From: an uncultured Sphingobium sp.
GTDB taxonomy: Bacteria; Pseudomonadota; Alphaproteobacteria; Sphingomonadales; Sphingomonadaceae
Length of the DNA: 10,683 nt
Assembly: GCA_946479185.1 (NCBI GenBank)
Contig: CAMLFF010000081.1
Location: 1 to 10,683 of the forward strand
Direction: 5' to 3'
The notes under the pieces are model-generated. The model made no database searches, had not been told where the DNA came from, and worked only from the letters and a program-made list of their open reading frames with translations. The translations under genes were made by a program, and so were the position numbers. Positions 1 to 7,297 of this stretch are shown piece by piece (the first letter of the stretch is position 1; every line of letters starts with the position of its first letter).

Positions 1-198
1 CCGACCGTCGTGATGCTGGCCTTGAGCTTCCTGATGCTCATCGGCACCACGTTGATCGCAGAAGGCTTTGGCGCGCACGTGCCCAAGGGCTATGTTTATG
101 CGGCAATGGCCTTCTCGGCTCTGGTCGAGGCTTTGAACATCCTCGCCCGGCGTCGCTCGCTTGCCAAGCAGGCGGCATCGGCGGAGGGCGCGGCCTAA
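1..198 (+). CDS. TerC-family integral membrane protein, C-terminal fragment
   Basis: The frame is open from the first base of the window and ends at TAA 196-198, so only the last 65 residues are present. They contain two hydrophobic helices: roughly residues 3-20 ([20 protein letters not shown]), then, after [13 protein letters not shown], a second one through [12 protein letters not shown]. The end is a basic RRRSLAKQ segment and an Ala-rich tail. The pattern of a helix ending in GTTLIAEG, then [14 protein letters not shown] and VEALNI, is what I recall for the C-terminus of TerC/YkoY-type membrane proteins, which are linked to tellurite resistance and, in some bacteria, to manganese export. 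What this copy transports is unknown. The upstream part is outside the window. A terminator follows directly. Confidence 0.75.
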   Translation, partial: PTVVMLALSFLMLIGTTLIAEGFGAHVPKGYVYAAMAFSALVEALNILARRRSLAKQAASAEGAA

Positions 199-222
199 CC
201 AGCCTCGCCATAGATGGAAAAA

Positions 223-276
223 GAGCCCGGTGCGCTGTCCGTTCGGTTGAACGGGCGGCGCCTCGGGCTTCTTTTT
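223..276 (+). terminator. Rho-independent terminator after the TerC-family gene
   Basis: This is a two-part hairpin. The outer arm GAGCCCG (223-229) pairs with CGGGCTT (264-270), with GCGC 232-235 opposite GCGC 258-261. The inner hairpin is CCGTTC-ggtt-GAACGG (239-254). A run of five T follows at 272-276. It lies 24 bp after the TerC-family stop. The A-rich run just before it (218-222) could let it also serve the convergent gene that ends at 308. Confidence 0.75.
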
Positions 277-307
277 GGCTGAATGTTCCGGAGGCGGAAC
301 GCGCCGA

Positions 308-595
308 TCAGTTCCTGGAAGCAAAGTCCTGCGAGGCAGCGAGCTTCTGGTCCTGCGGCAGCTTGATCTGCGCGCCGGCATCGCTCCATTCCGTTGCCGT
401 CATGCAGGTGCGCTTGGGGATGAGCGATCCAGTGATCATTTCCTTCACGCAATAGAGCGTCTTACCATTGCGCTGAATGATCTGCGCCTTGGTCTCTTTC
501 AGGTTCTTCGGCGCCTCTGCGGCAGATGCCGGTGCGGTTAGTGCGGCAAGGCTGAGCGTTGCGGCGGTGGCGATGATGCTGATCTTGTTGAACAT
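308..595 (-). CDS. Small exported protein with two cysteines, function unknown
   Basis: The product has 95 residues. Residues 1-25 form a classic signal peptide: MFNK, a hydrophobic Ala/Leu/Ile core, and an A-S-A cleavage site before AEAPKN. The mature protein, about 70 residues, is hydrophilic and has two cysteines, C49 (TLYCVKE) and C64 (PKRTCMTATEW). They may form a periplasmic disulfide. The YC-V-(12-14)-R-TC-x4-EW spacing recurs in short sphingomonad hypothetical proteins as I remember them, but I know no function. The start is well supported: on the minus strand GAGGGAG lies about 8 nt before the ATG. The gene is convergent with the TerC-family gene and is transcribed alone. The signal peptide argues against it being an antisense shadow. 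Confidence 0.8.
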   Translation of the reverse strand: MFNKISIIATAATLSLAALTAPASAAEAPKNLKETKAQIIQRNGKTLYCVKEMITGSLIPKRTCMTATEWSDAGAQIKLPQDQKLAASQDFASRN

Positions 596-955
596 GGTTG
601 GTCTCCCTCACTCGAAATTTCCCAGGCATTCCCCGCCTGTGCCTCTCCCACTGCATTAAGCGTGCCAAACGGATAAGTCGTTGAAATCTAGAGGTAATGG
701 ATATCGATGGTGATAATCGACAATTCACATTGCGCGATAATGTAGCAAAAAATACTAATCTATTGGAAATACTTCGTGGCAATGTTGGCGTGGTAAGGAT
801 CGATAGATTGCTAGCGGTGCTGCTGCTGTCTCGCTATCGTCGGCCATGTCATGCGTTTCACCGCTCTGCGGGATGGATCGCAGCCAATGAGAGGATGATG
901 ATGACCAGCTACATAGTGCGCCCGGCCTCTTCCTCTTTGCAGAGGGTTGGCTGAC
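596..955. other. 360-bp intergenic region between divergent genes, AT-richer core
   Basis: This gap separates the start of the small exported protein (-) from lldD (+) and should hold both promoters. The stretch from about 660 to 780 is clearly more AT-rich than its surroundings. It contains the inverted pair TCGAT (704-708) and ATCGA (716-720), and a pair CGATAG (801-806) / CTATCG (834-839) around a CTG-rich stretch. I see no convincing -35/-10 pair. Open frames here (697-954 + and 755-1105 -) have compositions unlike real proteins. The last bases, AGAGGG at 941-946, are the lldD ribosome binding site. Confidence 0.5.
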
Positions 956-2122
956 ATGGTCTGGCCCCATGGTTTCAACGAAATGCGCGAAGGTGCGCGC
1001 CGCCGCTTGCCGCGCTTCCTGTTCGATTATGTCGATGGCGGCAGCTTCGCCGAGGTCGCGCTTGCTCGCAACGCCGCAGCCGTGCGGGCTGTGACACTGC
1101 GTCAAAAGGTGCTCAACGATGTTTCAGCATCGGACCTTTCCACGACGCTCTTCGGCCAGAAGCTCGCCATGCCATTGATGCTCGCTCCCGTCGGCATGGG
1201 TGGCATATTGGCTCGGCGAGGGGAAATTCAGGCGATCCGCGCGGCGCAGGCCAATGGCGTGCCGATGATCCTCTCCACCGTCACGCTGTGTTCTGCGGAA
1301 GAAGTGGCGCGCGCCACCAGCCTACCCTTCTGGTTCCAGCTCTACATGGCGAAGGATCGCGGCTTCGTGATGGATCTGCTTGCGCAAGTGAAGGCGCTGG
1401 GCTGCAACACGCTGTTCATGACCGTCGACTTGCCAGTGCCTGGCCCACGCTGGCGCGATCAGCGCTCGGGTCTCTCCGGTCCGCCGGGCATGGCGGGGCA
1501 AATGCGGCGCTGGATGGAAATCCTCAAGCATCCCGGCTGGGCCTGGGATGTCGGCGTGCATGGACGCCCGCACACGCTGGGCAATCTCGTGCCGCTGATG
1601 AACGGCAATCTAAAGCTCAACGATTTCCTCAAATGGAGCGGCCAGAATTTCGATCCGTCCGTCACCTGGAAGGATCTGGAGTTTATCCGCAATCATTGGG
1701 AAGGCACGCTGGTGCTCAAGGGCATCATGGACCCGGACGATGCCCGTAACGTCGCGCAGCTCGGCGCCAATGGCCTTGTCGTTTCAAATCATGGCGGGCG
1801 TCAGCTCGATGCGACCGTCGGCACAGCCGAAGCACTGCCTGACATTGTCGATGCTGTGGGAGATCAGCTCAGCGTGCTGGTGGATGGCGGGATTCGCAAT
1901 GGCCTTGATGTGCTGCGGATGCTGGCGCTGGGCGCCAAGGGCGTGATGATCGGTCGTCCCTGGGCCTTCGCTCTTGCCGCTGGCGGGCAGGATGGCGTCT
2001 TTCGAATGCTCGGGCAGATGGCGCAGGAATTGCGCGCCGGTCTCGCGCTGACCGGTTGCGCGAGCGTGGCGGATGCGGGACCGCATCTGCTCGATCATCG
2101 CGGTGGTCCGGCTCAGCGTTGA
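956..2122 (+). CDS. lldD: L-lactate dehydrogenase (quinone), FMN-dependent
   Basis: This FMN enzyme of the alpha-hydroxy-acid oxidase family oxidises L-lactate to pyruvate at the inner face of the membrane and passes electrons to quinone. The product has 388 residues, close to the usual 380-396 of LldD. Landmarks: RRLPRFLFDYVDGG near residues 16-29 with the substrate-side Tyr25; LAPVGMGG, an FMN-contacting loop; LSTVTLCSAEEV; WFQLYMAKDRG; TVDLPVPGPRWRD; VLKGI with the flavin Lys255; the catalytic SNHGGRQLD with His279 and Arg282; and DGGIRNGLDVLRMLALGAKGVMIGR, the phosphate-binding end. WAWDVG and FDPSVTWKDLE are typical of LldD rather than glycolate oxidase. I chose ATG 956 because AGAGGG (941-946) sits 9 nt upstream. 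A TTG at 947 in the same frame directly abuts that site and is unlikely. No permease or regulator gene adjoins it. The gene is convergent with the MerC-domain gene. Confidence 0.93.
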   Translation: MVWPHGFNEMREGARRRLPRFLFDYVDGGSFAEVALARNAAAVRAVTLRQKVLNDVSASDLSTTLFGQKLAMPLMLAPVGMGGILARRGEIQAIRAAQANGVPMILSTVTLCSAEEVARATSLPFWFQLYMAKDRGFVMDLLAQVKALGCNTLFMTVDLPVPGPRWRDQRSGLSGPPGMAGQMRRWMEILKHPGWAWDVGVHGRPHTLGNLVPLMNGNLKLNDFLKWSGQNFDPSVTWKDLEFIRNHWEGTLVLKGIMDPDDARNVAQLGANGLVVSNHGGRQLDATVGTAEALPDIVDAVGDQLSVLVDGGIRNGLDVLRMLALGAKGVMIGRPWAFALAAGGQDGVFRMLGQMAQELRAGLALTGCASVADAGPHLLDHRGGPAQR

Positions 2123-2146
2123 GCCGCAACCGTTAAATTGTATCGA

Positions 2147-2566
2147 TTAGACCGTCGCGAGCGTATGCGCACCGGCAGCATCGTGGCCATGCGCGCTCAG
2201 GCCAGTGCGGTTGAGGTGATGGGCCAGCGCCAGTAGCGCCACGCCCAGCAGCGTATAGGCAGTCTCGCCGGACCAGCCATGCGGCAGGCTGAGCGCGCCC
2301 GCCATCACGCCAATGCCAAGCGAACCGACCGCGACCGGCAGCATCATCCCATGACGATGCGCGCCGGTGCCGAGCGCCACGGCGCCGAGGAGCATGGCAA
2401 CTACCAGACCGACTTCATGAATAATCGGCGCTTCAAGCACATCGGCAAAGGAGGAGAGCAGCCCGATCAGAATCGCGCTCGTCAGGCAATGCACCGCACA
2501 TAAGCCGGAAAGGCCAATGGCCCACGCATCAAGGCGCGGCATCCGGGAGGCAGTAAGAGTCGTCAT
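2147..2566 (-). CDS. MerC-domain integral membrane protein
   Basis: The product has 139 residues and about four membrane helices. Near the N-terminus LSGLCAVHCL carries C23, H26 and C27, the CxxHC-type metal-binding signature of MerC-domain proteins in the first helix. A GAHRHGMM turn and a His-containing tail (AHHLN, AHGHDAAGAH) add possible metal ligands. MerC proper imports mercuric ion, but there is no merR, merT, merP or merA here, so a zinc or other metal role, or an unknown one, is more likely. The start is chosen at MTTLTASRMPRLDA. The same frame is open upstream to ATG 2611, but that start would lie inside an operator-like dyad and add an atypical N-terminus. No good Shine-Dalgarno precedes the chosen ATG. 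The gene is divergent from ctaA and convergent with lldD. Confidence 0.75.
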   Translation of the reverse strand: MTTLTASRMPRLDAWAIGLSGLCAVHCLTSAILIGLLSSFADVLEAPIIHEVGLVVAMLLGAVALGTGAHRHGMMLPVAVGSLGIGVMAGALSLPHGWSGETAYTLLGVALLALAHHLNRTGLSAHGHDAAGAHTLATV

Positions 2567-2590
2567 CTGAGGATTATTTAGAACCATCGA

Positions 2591-2610
2591 CTTTAAGTTA
2601 CAACATATCA
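2591..2610 (-). promoter_or_regulatory. Candidate Zur/Fur-family operator upstream of the MerC-domain gene
   Basis: On the minus strand this AT-rich 20-mer reads TGATATGTTGTAACTTAAAG. Its left half and centre fit the self-complementary ATGTTATAACAT core that I recall for Zur boxes, while the right half is degraded. Just beside it, AACATATC (2602-2609) and GATATTGTT (2616-2624) form a second imperfect inverted pair. The site lies 25-45 bp upstream of the chosen MerC start and about 110 bp before ctaA. The assignment to Zur is inference from the motif and the metal-ligand-rich protein. Confidence 0.35.
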
Positions 2611-2716
2611 TTTGAGATATTGTTTCATTTCATCGATTTGGTCACCGGCTCGATCCTGCAGGATTGCGGGTCAAAGCGGACTTGCTTCTAAGCGGGTCCC
2701 GGAGCATTGGGAGCGC

Positions 2717-3757
2717 ATGGCTGATCCGGTCCAGACCTCCGCTCCCCGCCCGCGCGCGCTGGCCCGCTGGCTGTTCATCATCGCAGGGCTCATCCTGTTC
2801 ATGGTCGCGGTTGGTGGTGTCACACGGCTCACCGAATCGGGCCTGTCGATCACCGAGTGGAAACCCGTTACCGGCACGATCCCGCCGCTCACGGAGGCAA
2901 GCTGGCAGAAGGAGTTCGATCTCTACCGGGCCAGCTCGCAATATGCGCTGATGAACCAGGGCATGACGCTTGAGGCCTTTAAGCGCATCTTTTTCTGGGA
3001 ATATTTCCACCGGCTGATTGGGCGCATCATTGGCCTGGCATATGCGTTGCCGCTCGCAGGGTTCGCGGTGCGCAAGGCGATCCCGCGCGGCTTTGGCATG
3101 CGCCTCACTGGCCTGCTGCTGCTGGGCGGTGCGCAGGGCGCGGTTGGCTGGTTCATGGTGAAGAGCGGGCTGACGGACCGGGTGAACGTGCAGCCCGCCA
3201 TGCTGGCCGCGCATCTCGGCATGGCGCTCCTCCTGCTTGGCGCCGTGGTGTGGACCGCCTGCGATTTCGCCCGTCTGGCGCGCGATAGCATGGTAGCGAA
3301 GGCGAGGCTGCGGATCGGTCCGAGCATCGCCATACTCATCCTGTTCGTGCAGCTGCTGCTCGGCGCGCTGACCGCCGGGCTGCGGGCAGGCTATGTCTCC
3401 AACACTTGGCCGATGATGAATGATCGCTTCGTGCCAGATGGCATCGAATGGTGGGGCTCGCTCTGGATGACGCTCACCAGCGATCCCTTCCTCGTGCATT
3501 TCCTCCATCGCTGGTGGGCCTTCTTCGCGGCAGGCGCTATGTTCTGGCTTGCGGGACGGCTTTATAATGCAGGGGCGCTGCGCCGCTCCTATGCGCTTAC
3601 TGGCGTGACGCTGCTGCAGATCATGCTGGGCATCGGCACGGTGCTGACGGGCGTGTCGCTGCACATTGCCGTCACGCATCAGCTTGTGGGTGCGCTGCTG
3701 CTGGCCGTCGCGGTGGCGGGCACGCATCGCATGGGCGAGGCTAAACTGGCAGTCTAA
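2717..3757 (+). CDS. ctaA: Heme A synthase (CtaA/Cox15 family)
   Basis: This membrane enzyme oxidises the C8 methyl of heme O to the formyl group of heme A, the cofactor of aa3-type cytochrome c oxidase. The product has 346 residues and about eight membrane helices. It opens with LFIIAGLILFMVAVGGVTRLTESGLSI, followed by TEWKPVTGTIPPL, the conserved first-helix and loop signature. The four heme-ligand histidines are visible: H98 (EYFHRLIGR), H166 (AAHLGMA), H261 or H264 (LVHFLHRWW) and H321 (AVTHQLVGA). NTWPMMND is the usual loop of the second half. ATG 2717 is chosen because GGGAG (2709-2713) and a further GGAG at 2701 precede it and the protein then starts like its relatives. The frame is open further upstream to 2612, but that extension is not membrane-like and is probably untranslated. 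The gene runs toward rplM. Confidence 0.92.
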   Translation: MADPVQTSAPRPRALARWLFIIAGLILFMVAVGGVTRLTESGLSITEWKPVTGTIPPLTEASWQKEFDLYRASSQYALMNQGMTLEAFKRIFFWEYFHRLIGRIIGLAYALPLAGFAVRKAIPRGFGMRLTGLLLLGGAQGAVGWFMVKSGLTDRVNVQPAMLAAHLGMALLLLGAVVWTACDFARLARDSMVAKARLRIGPSIAILILFVQLLLGALTAGLRAGYVSNTWPMMNDRFVPDGIEWWGSLWMTLTSDPFLVHFLHRWWAFFAAGAMFWLAGRLYNAGALRRSYALTGVTLLQIMLGIGTVLTGVSLHIAVTHQLVGALLLAVAVAGTHRMGEAKLAV

Positions 3758-3812
3758 AGCCGCGCCAAATCCATAGGGTATCCAAATACCTGTCAGCAAT
3801 CGCCCGTTTTTC

Positions 3813-3841
3813 TTGACTCTCTGAGCCCTTGCGCGCATTGG
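3813..3841 (+). promoter_or_regulatory. Candidate promoter of rplM-rpsI
   Basis: TTGACT (3813-3818) is a good -35 hexamer, and CATTGG (3836-3841) sits at a 17-bp spacing as a poor -10. The -35 follows a short T tract (3807-3811) and lies 56 bp after ctaA. Strong TTGAC with a weak -10 is common in alphaproteobacterial promoters. Only the -35 part is convincing. Confidence 0.4.
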
Positions 3842-3851
3842 CGCCGGTGTT

Positions 3852-3884
3852 GGCGGTGCCTCGCGGTGCCGCCTTGTTGTTTTT
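3852..3884 (+). promoter_or_regulatory. Terminator-like hairpin in the rplM leader
   Basis: GGCGGTGCC (3852-3860) pairs with GGTGCCGCC (3865-3873) around a TCGC loop. The stem has nine pairs, two of them G-U wobbles. TTGTTGTTTTT (3874-3884) follows at once. The form is that of an intrinsic terminator, but it lies between the candidate promoter and the rplM ribosome binding site (GGAGG, 3890-3894). It could end ctaA transcription, act as an attenuator, or be a 5' structure of the ribosomal mRNA. Confidence 0.5.
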
Positions 3885-3902
3885 AATCTGGAGGCAGAGG
3901 CC

Positions 3903-4382
3903 ATGAAGGCTCTCATGAAGACCACCAAGTCGGCGAACCCGGCTACGGTCGATAAAAAATGGGTATTGATCGATGCGGAAGGCCTTGTGGTCGGTCGCGT
4001 TGCGTCGATCATCGCAAATATCCTGCGCGGCAAGACCAAGCCAAGCTTCACACCCCATGTGGATTGCGGTGACAATGTCATCGTCATCAACGCGGACAAG
4101 GTGAAGTTCACCGGCAAGAAGCTGACCGACAAAGTCTATTACAAGCACACCGGCTACATCGGTGGCATCAAGGAAACCACGCCTCAGAAGATCCTTCAGG
4201 GTCGTTTCCCTGAGCGTGTTCTGGAAAAGGCGATTGAGCGCATGATCCCGCGCGGTCCCCTTGGCCGTCAGCAGATGCGCAATCTGCGCGTGTTCGCCGG
4301 CACCGAGCATCCGCACGGCGCCCAGAACCCTGATGTGATTGATGTTGCGGCGATGAACCGCAAGAACAAGGTTGGTGCCTGA
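3903..4382 (+). CDS. rplM: 50S ribosomal protein L13
   Basis: This is an early-assembling protein of the large ribosomal subunit that binds 23S rRNA. The product has 159 residues. It shows the family landmarks in order: [25 protein letters not shown], the long [18 protein letters not shown] segment, [31 protein letters not shown], and the [10 protein letters not shown] tail typical of the family. GGAGG at 3890-3894 lies 8 nt before ATG 3903. A second ATG in frame (3915, MKTTKS) is possible, but the SD spacing favours the first. The stop TGA (4380-4382) overlaps the rpsI ATG by one base, so the two genes are translationally coupled. In E. coli L13 represses its own operon through the leader, which makes the hairpin upstream of interest. 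Confidence 0.97.
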   Translation: MKALMKTTKSANPATVDKKWVLIDAEGLVVGRVASIIANILRGKTKPSFTPHVDCGDNVIVINADKVKFTGKKLTDKVYYKHTGYIGGIKETTPQKILQGRFPERVLEKAIERMIPRGPLGRQQMRNLRVFAGTEHPHGAQNPDVIDVAAMNRKNKVGA

Positions 4383-4909
4383 TGTCTGATACTGTCAATT
4401 CACTGTCCGATCTGCAGGACCTGACCCAGACCGAAGCCGCTGGTGAGCCAGCCGCTGACGCGGTGCAGGCACCAGAAGTTCGCGTGAGCAACGCACCGCT
4501 GCGTCAGCAAGAGCTGGACAAGCAGGGCCGCGCTTATGCAACCGGTCGTCGTAAGGATGCCGTCGCCCGCGTTTGGGTGAAGCCCGGCACCGGCAAGATC
4601 ACGGTCAATGGCCGCGATCAGGAAACCTATTTCGCACGTCCCACGCTGCGCCTCGTCATCAACCAGCCGTTCACGGTAACGGAGCGTGATGGCCAGTATG
4701 ACGTCATTTGCACCGTCAAGGGCGGTGGCCTCTCGGGTCAAGCCGGTGCGGTCAAGCATGGCATCGCGCAGGCGCTCACCAAATATGAGCCCAAGCTGCG
4801 TGCAGCCGTGAAGGCAGAAGGCTTCCTGACGCGCGATCCACGCGTCGTCGAGCGTAAGAAGTACGGCCGCGCCAAGGCCCGTCGTAGCTTCCAGTTCTCG
4901 AAGCGTTAA
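4382..4909 (+). CDS. rpsI: 30S ribosomal protein S9 with acidic N-terminal extension
   Basis: S9 lies in the head of the small subunit, and its C-terminal tail reaches the P-site tRNA. The product has 175 residues, longer than the about 130 of the E. coli protein. The first 45 or so residues are an acidic, Ala/Glu/Gln-rich extension, as in many alphaproteobacterial S9 proteins. The conserved domain begins at [17 protein letters not shown] and runs through [28 protein letters not shown] and [20 protein letters not shown]. It ends with the canonical SFQFSKR, which carries the P-site contacting Lys-Arg. The start shares its A with the rplM stop (TGATG), so reinitiation is expected. A strong terminator follows 37 bp after the stop. 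Confidence 0.97.
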   Translation: MSDTVNSLSDLQDLTQTEAAGEPAADAVQAPEVRVSNAPLRQQELDKQGRAYATGRRKDAVARVWVKPGTGKITVNGRDQETYFARPTLRLVINQPFTVTERDGQYDVICTVKGGGLSGQAGAVKHGIAQALTKYEPKLRAAVKAEGFLTRDPRVVERKKYGRAKARRSFQFSKR

Positions 4910-4946
4910 TTTCGCGAGACGGTTTTCCGTCCTTGCCAAGAAAAAC

Positions 4947-4976
4947 AAGGGCTGTCCTTCGGGGCGGCCCTTTTTT
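4947..4976 (+). terminator. Strong Rho-independent terminator of rplM-rpsI
   Basis: The arms AAGGGCTGTCC (4947-4957) and GGGCGGCCCTT (4962-4972) form an 11-pair stem with two G-U pairs, closed by a stable TTCG tetraloop (4958-4961). TTTTTT at 4971-4976 follows. An A-rich stretch before it (4939-4945) mirrors the T tract. Confidence 0.92.
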
Positions 4977-5193
4977 CTTGCCTTGGAGACAAGCGCGCGA
5001 CCTTGACCTGACGCGCAGGCCCATTACCTCCATCATGCGGGCCGGGCCCCTCTGGCGATCCATCAGATCGTGATGTCGGACCGCATCGAGTGCGCTCGGT
5101 GCCGGTTATTCCAATGCCCAAGCATCAGCGCTTTCGATTTGTCCGGCCTTCCGATCATGCGGCGGGCCGCCCAACTCTATCGGAGGTTATGCC

Positions 5194-5505
5194 ATGTCTT
5201 CAGCCCATTCCATGCCCTGCCCAGTCTGCAAAGTTCCGCTCGTGATGAGCGAGCGCCAGGGCGTCGAGATTGATTATTGCCCGCAATGCCGCGGCGTCTG
5301 GCTTGATCGTGGCGAGCTCGACAAGATCATCGAGCGGGCCAGCCAGGATATGGCGCCCCCGCCTCCCGTGCAGCAGGCCCCCATCCAGCAGGCGCCCGCA
5401 TATCAGCCGCAACATCGCGACGCTTATGGCCAGGATCGCGGTTATCCGGGCCACAAGGGCTATCCAAAGAAGCGCAAATCCTTCCTCGAAGAATTGTTCG
5501 ACTGA
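5194..5505 (+). CDS. zf-TFIIB domain protein (zinc ribbon), function unknown
   Basis: The product has 103 residues. The N-terminal 45 residues form a zinc ribbon of the zf-TFIIB type: CPVC (C9, C12), a beta-hairpin with GVEIDY, CPQC (C29, C32), then RGVWLDRGELDKII, the invariant WLDRGEL signature. The second half is low-complexity, Pro/Gln/Tyr/Gly-rich, with repeats of QQAP and tyrosine spaced through it. It ends in a basic KKRKS patch and FLEELFD, a hydrophobic-acidic tail that could be a docking peptide. The molecular role of this common family is not known to me. GGAGG (5182-5186) lies 7 nt before the ATG. The gene stands alone, about 215 bp after the rpsI terminator, and is convergent with the ABC-F gene. 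I see no definite promoter in the 4977-5193 gap; a TTGACC at 5003-5008 lacks a good -10. Confidence 0.88.
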   Translation: MSSAHSMPCPVCKVPLVMSERQGVEIDYCPQCRGVWLDRGELDKIIERASQDMAPPPPVQQAPIQQAPAYQPQHRDAYGQDRGYPGHKGYPKKRKSFLEELFD

Positions 5506-5519
5506 TTTCTAAGTCGTTC

Positions 5520-5550
5520 GGATCGGCGTGCTCATAACGCGCGCCGATCC
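5520..5550. terminator. Hairpin between convergent genes, without a T tract
   Basis: GGATCGGCG (5520-5528) and CGCCGATCC (5542-5550) form a perfect nine-pair stem with a 13-nt loop. It lies just after the zf-TFIIB stop and includes the ABC-F stop (TGA, minus strand, 5532-5534) in its loop. There is no T run on either side, so intrinsic termination is doubtful. It may protect 3' ends or assist termination for both converging transcripts. Confidence 0.4.
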
Positions 5551-7130
5551 GGCAGGTCGATCCGATCCGTCACGCCGATGTTGCGGATGAACGTGGCGTC
5601 ATGGCTCACCACTATTAACGCACCATCATAGGCGATCAGCGCCTGTTCCAACGTCTCGATGCTTTCGACATCCAGATGATTGGTGGGCTCATCCAGAATG
5701 AGCAGTTGCGGCGGCACCGGCCCGGCGGTCACGATTGCCAGACCAGCCCGCAGCCGCTCTCCGCCGCTTAACACACCCGCCAGCTTGCGCGCATCGCGGT
5801 TGCGGAAGGCAAATCGCGCCAGCACCGCATGGGCGTCGCCTGTCGTCATGCCGGGATGCGCAGCGCGGATATTCTCCACAAGGTCCAGATCGGGCCGCAG
5901 CAGCGCAGCGAACTGATCGAGCATGGCGATCGCATTGTCCGCACGATGGATGTGGCCCTGCGTTGGCTCCATCACACCAGCGGCAAGTGCGAGCAAGCTC
6001 GTCTTCCCGCTACCGTTAGTGCCCTCAGTCGCGATGCGTTGTGGCCCCGTCACGTTGAAGGAGAGTGGGCCGAACAGCCGTCGCCCGCCGCGCTCAAGCA
6101 CCACATCCTCAAAGCGCAGCAACGTGCGATTGGCTGGCAGGCCGGAAGGGGGCAGATCGATGTGAAGCGGCGCCAAAATCTCCACCTGAGCTCGCGCCGC
6201 CTCAATATTGCTCTGCGCCTCGTCGATCTGGCGCGTGGCCACTTGCTGGTCGCGCGCGCCGCTCTGCTCGGCCTGCTCGGCGCGGCGACCCATGAGGATG
6301 CGGGGCATATCGTTACGCGCTTTCGCGGCGCGCCCGGCTTTGTCGCGCCGCGCTTTGCGCTCGGCCTGCGTCTGCGCTGCGCGGTGGCGCTGATCGAGAT
6401 CGCGCCGCCTGCTTTCCAGCGCTACTTCTGCCCGCTCGCGCAGGGCGTCGCGCTGTGTGACGAAATCGCTCCACCCGCCCGCCACGCTCATGATGCCCAC
6501 TGGCGAGAGGTGGACGATGCGGTCCATGCCTTCCAGCAATATGCGGTCATGGCTGGCGATGATGGCGCCGCCCGGCCAGCGCGAGAGGAGCGCAGCAATC
6601 GCCTCGCGCCCCTGCACATCGAGATTGTTGGTCGGCTCATCGAGCAAGAGCAGTTCCGGCTGGCTGAGCAGCATGGCGGCGATGCCCAGCCGCGTACGCT
6701 CCCCGCCGCTGAGTGAGGCACAGCTACGGTCGAGCGCCAGCCCTGGCAGGCCGACATCATCCAGCACCGCCGCCAGCCGCTCGGTAAGCGTCCAGTCAGC
6801 CTCGCCTGCATCATCGGGCGAGCCTTGGCCAGCATCCAGCCGTGCGAGCCGGTCAAGCGCCGCCCGCACGCCGAGCGCATCCTGAACTTCGCCCGCATCG
6901 GGCAGAATCTGGCGCAGTGCCGCAATCCGTCCGGTCCGGCTGATGCGCCCGGCGGCAGGCTCGCCCTCCGCCTTGATGAGGGCAAGCAGCGTCGATTTGC
7001 CAGACCCGTTGCGCCCGACAAGGCCAATGCGCTCACGGCCTACCGCAAGCGTTAGATCGTTGAAAAGTAGCGTGCCGTCAGGTCGTGCGGCACTGACCTG
7101 ATCGAGCGTGAGAAGAGCGGGAGCGGACAT
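5532..7130 (-). CDS. ABC-F family ATPase, two nucleotide-binding domains
   Basis: The product has 532 residues with two ABC domains and no membrane segments, so it is a soluble ABC-F protein and not a transporter. Most of the family act on the ribosome as translation factors, and some give antibiotic protection. Domain 1: Walker A GRNGSGKST (39-47), signature LSGGERTR (140-147), Walker B LLLLDEPTNNLD (160-171), then an IIASHD switch His. The linker, about residues 225-325, is long, charged and Arg/Ala/Gln-rich, as in the inter-domain arm of ABC-F proteins. Domain 2: Walker A GTNGSGKTS, signature LSGGERLRAG, Walker B LLILDEPTNHLD, and VVSHD. The short first-domain insert means that no long EtaA-type arm is obvious. 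The subgroup cannot be fixed by eye, so I give no symbol. On the minus strand a short AGG stretch precedes the ATG. The gene is divergent from the zf-CHCC gene. Confidence 0.92.
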   Translation of the reverse strand: MSAPALLTLDQVSAARPDGTLLFNDLTLAVGRERIGLVGRNGSGKSTLLALIKAEGEPAAGRISRTGRIAALRQILPDAGEVQDALGVRAALDRLARLDAGQGSPDDAGEADWTLTERLAAVLDDVGLPGLALDRSCASLSGGERTRLGIAAMLLSQPELLLLDEPTNNLDVQGREAIAALLSRWPGGAIIASHDRILLEGMDRIVHLSPVGIMSVAGGWSDFVTQRDALRERAEVALESRRRDLDQRHRAAQTQAERKARRDKAGRAAKARNDMPRILMGRRAEQAEQSGARDQQVATRQIDEAQSNIEAARAQVEILAPLHIDLPPSGLPANRTLLRFEDVVLERGGRRLFGPLSFNVTGPQRIATEGTNGSGKTSLLALAAGVMEPTQGHIHRADNAIAMLDQFAALLRPDLDLVENIRAAHPGMTTGDAHAVLARFAFRNRDARKLAGVLSGGERLRAGLAIVTAGPVPPQLLILDEPTNHLDVESIETLEQALIAYDGALIVVSHDATFIRNIGVTDRIDLPDRRAL

Positions 7131-7297
7131 GGGATACCTGCGATGATTGGACAGAAGAGCGGCAATCCAATGTCCAGTTCATGTCGTGCGCTCCTTGCAG
7201 GTGAGCAGCTATTCTATCGCGCGCCGCTCTGGCGATCAACCGGGTGTGCGCATACTCCATATTGCCCAGGCGCTGCGGCGATGCTAACCGCAAACCC

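Noticed and set aside
697..954. 85-codon open frame upstream of lldD
   Set aside because: No ribosome binding site, no recognisable domain and unlikely composition. It spans the AT-rich regulatory gap.
3777..3790. Small hairpin GGTAT-CCAA-ATACC after ctaA
   Set aside because: The stem is only five pairs, and the nearest T run begins 17 nt later, so it does not fit an intrinsic terminator.
2642..4132. Long open frame on the minus strand (about 496 codons) across ctaA and into rplM
   Set aside because: It is antisense to heme A synthase and L13, both of which are certain from their motifs. Its translation is a His/Arg/Gln-rich mixture with no domain, as expected opposite a GC-rich membrane protein gene.
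5829..6716. 295-codon open frame on the plus strand
   Set aside because: It is antisense to the ABC-F gene, whose two sets of Walker and signature motifs are intact. The plus-strand product is low in sense and rich in Arg, Ala and His.
7146..7176. Inverted words TGGACA/TGTCCA and ATTGG/CCAAT upstream of the ABC-F gene
   Set aside because: Arms of five to six bases at 17 bp or similar spacing are expected by chance in a window this size, and no promoter fits them.
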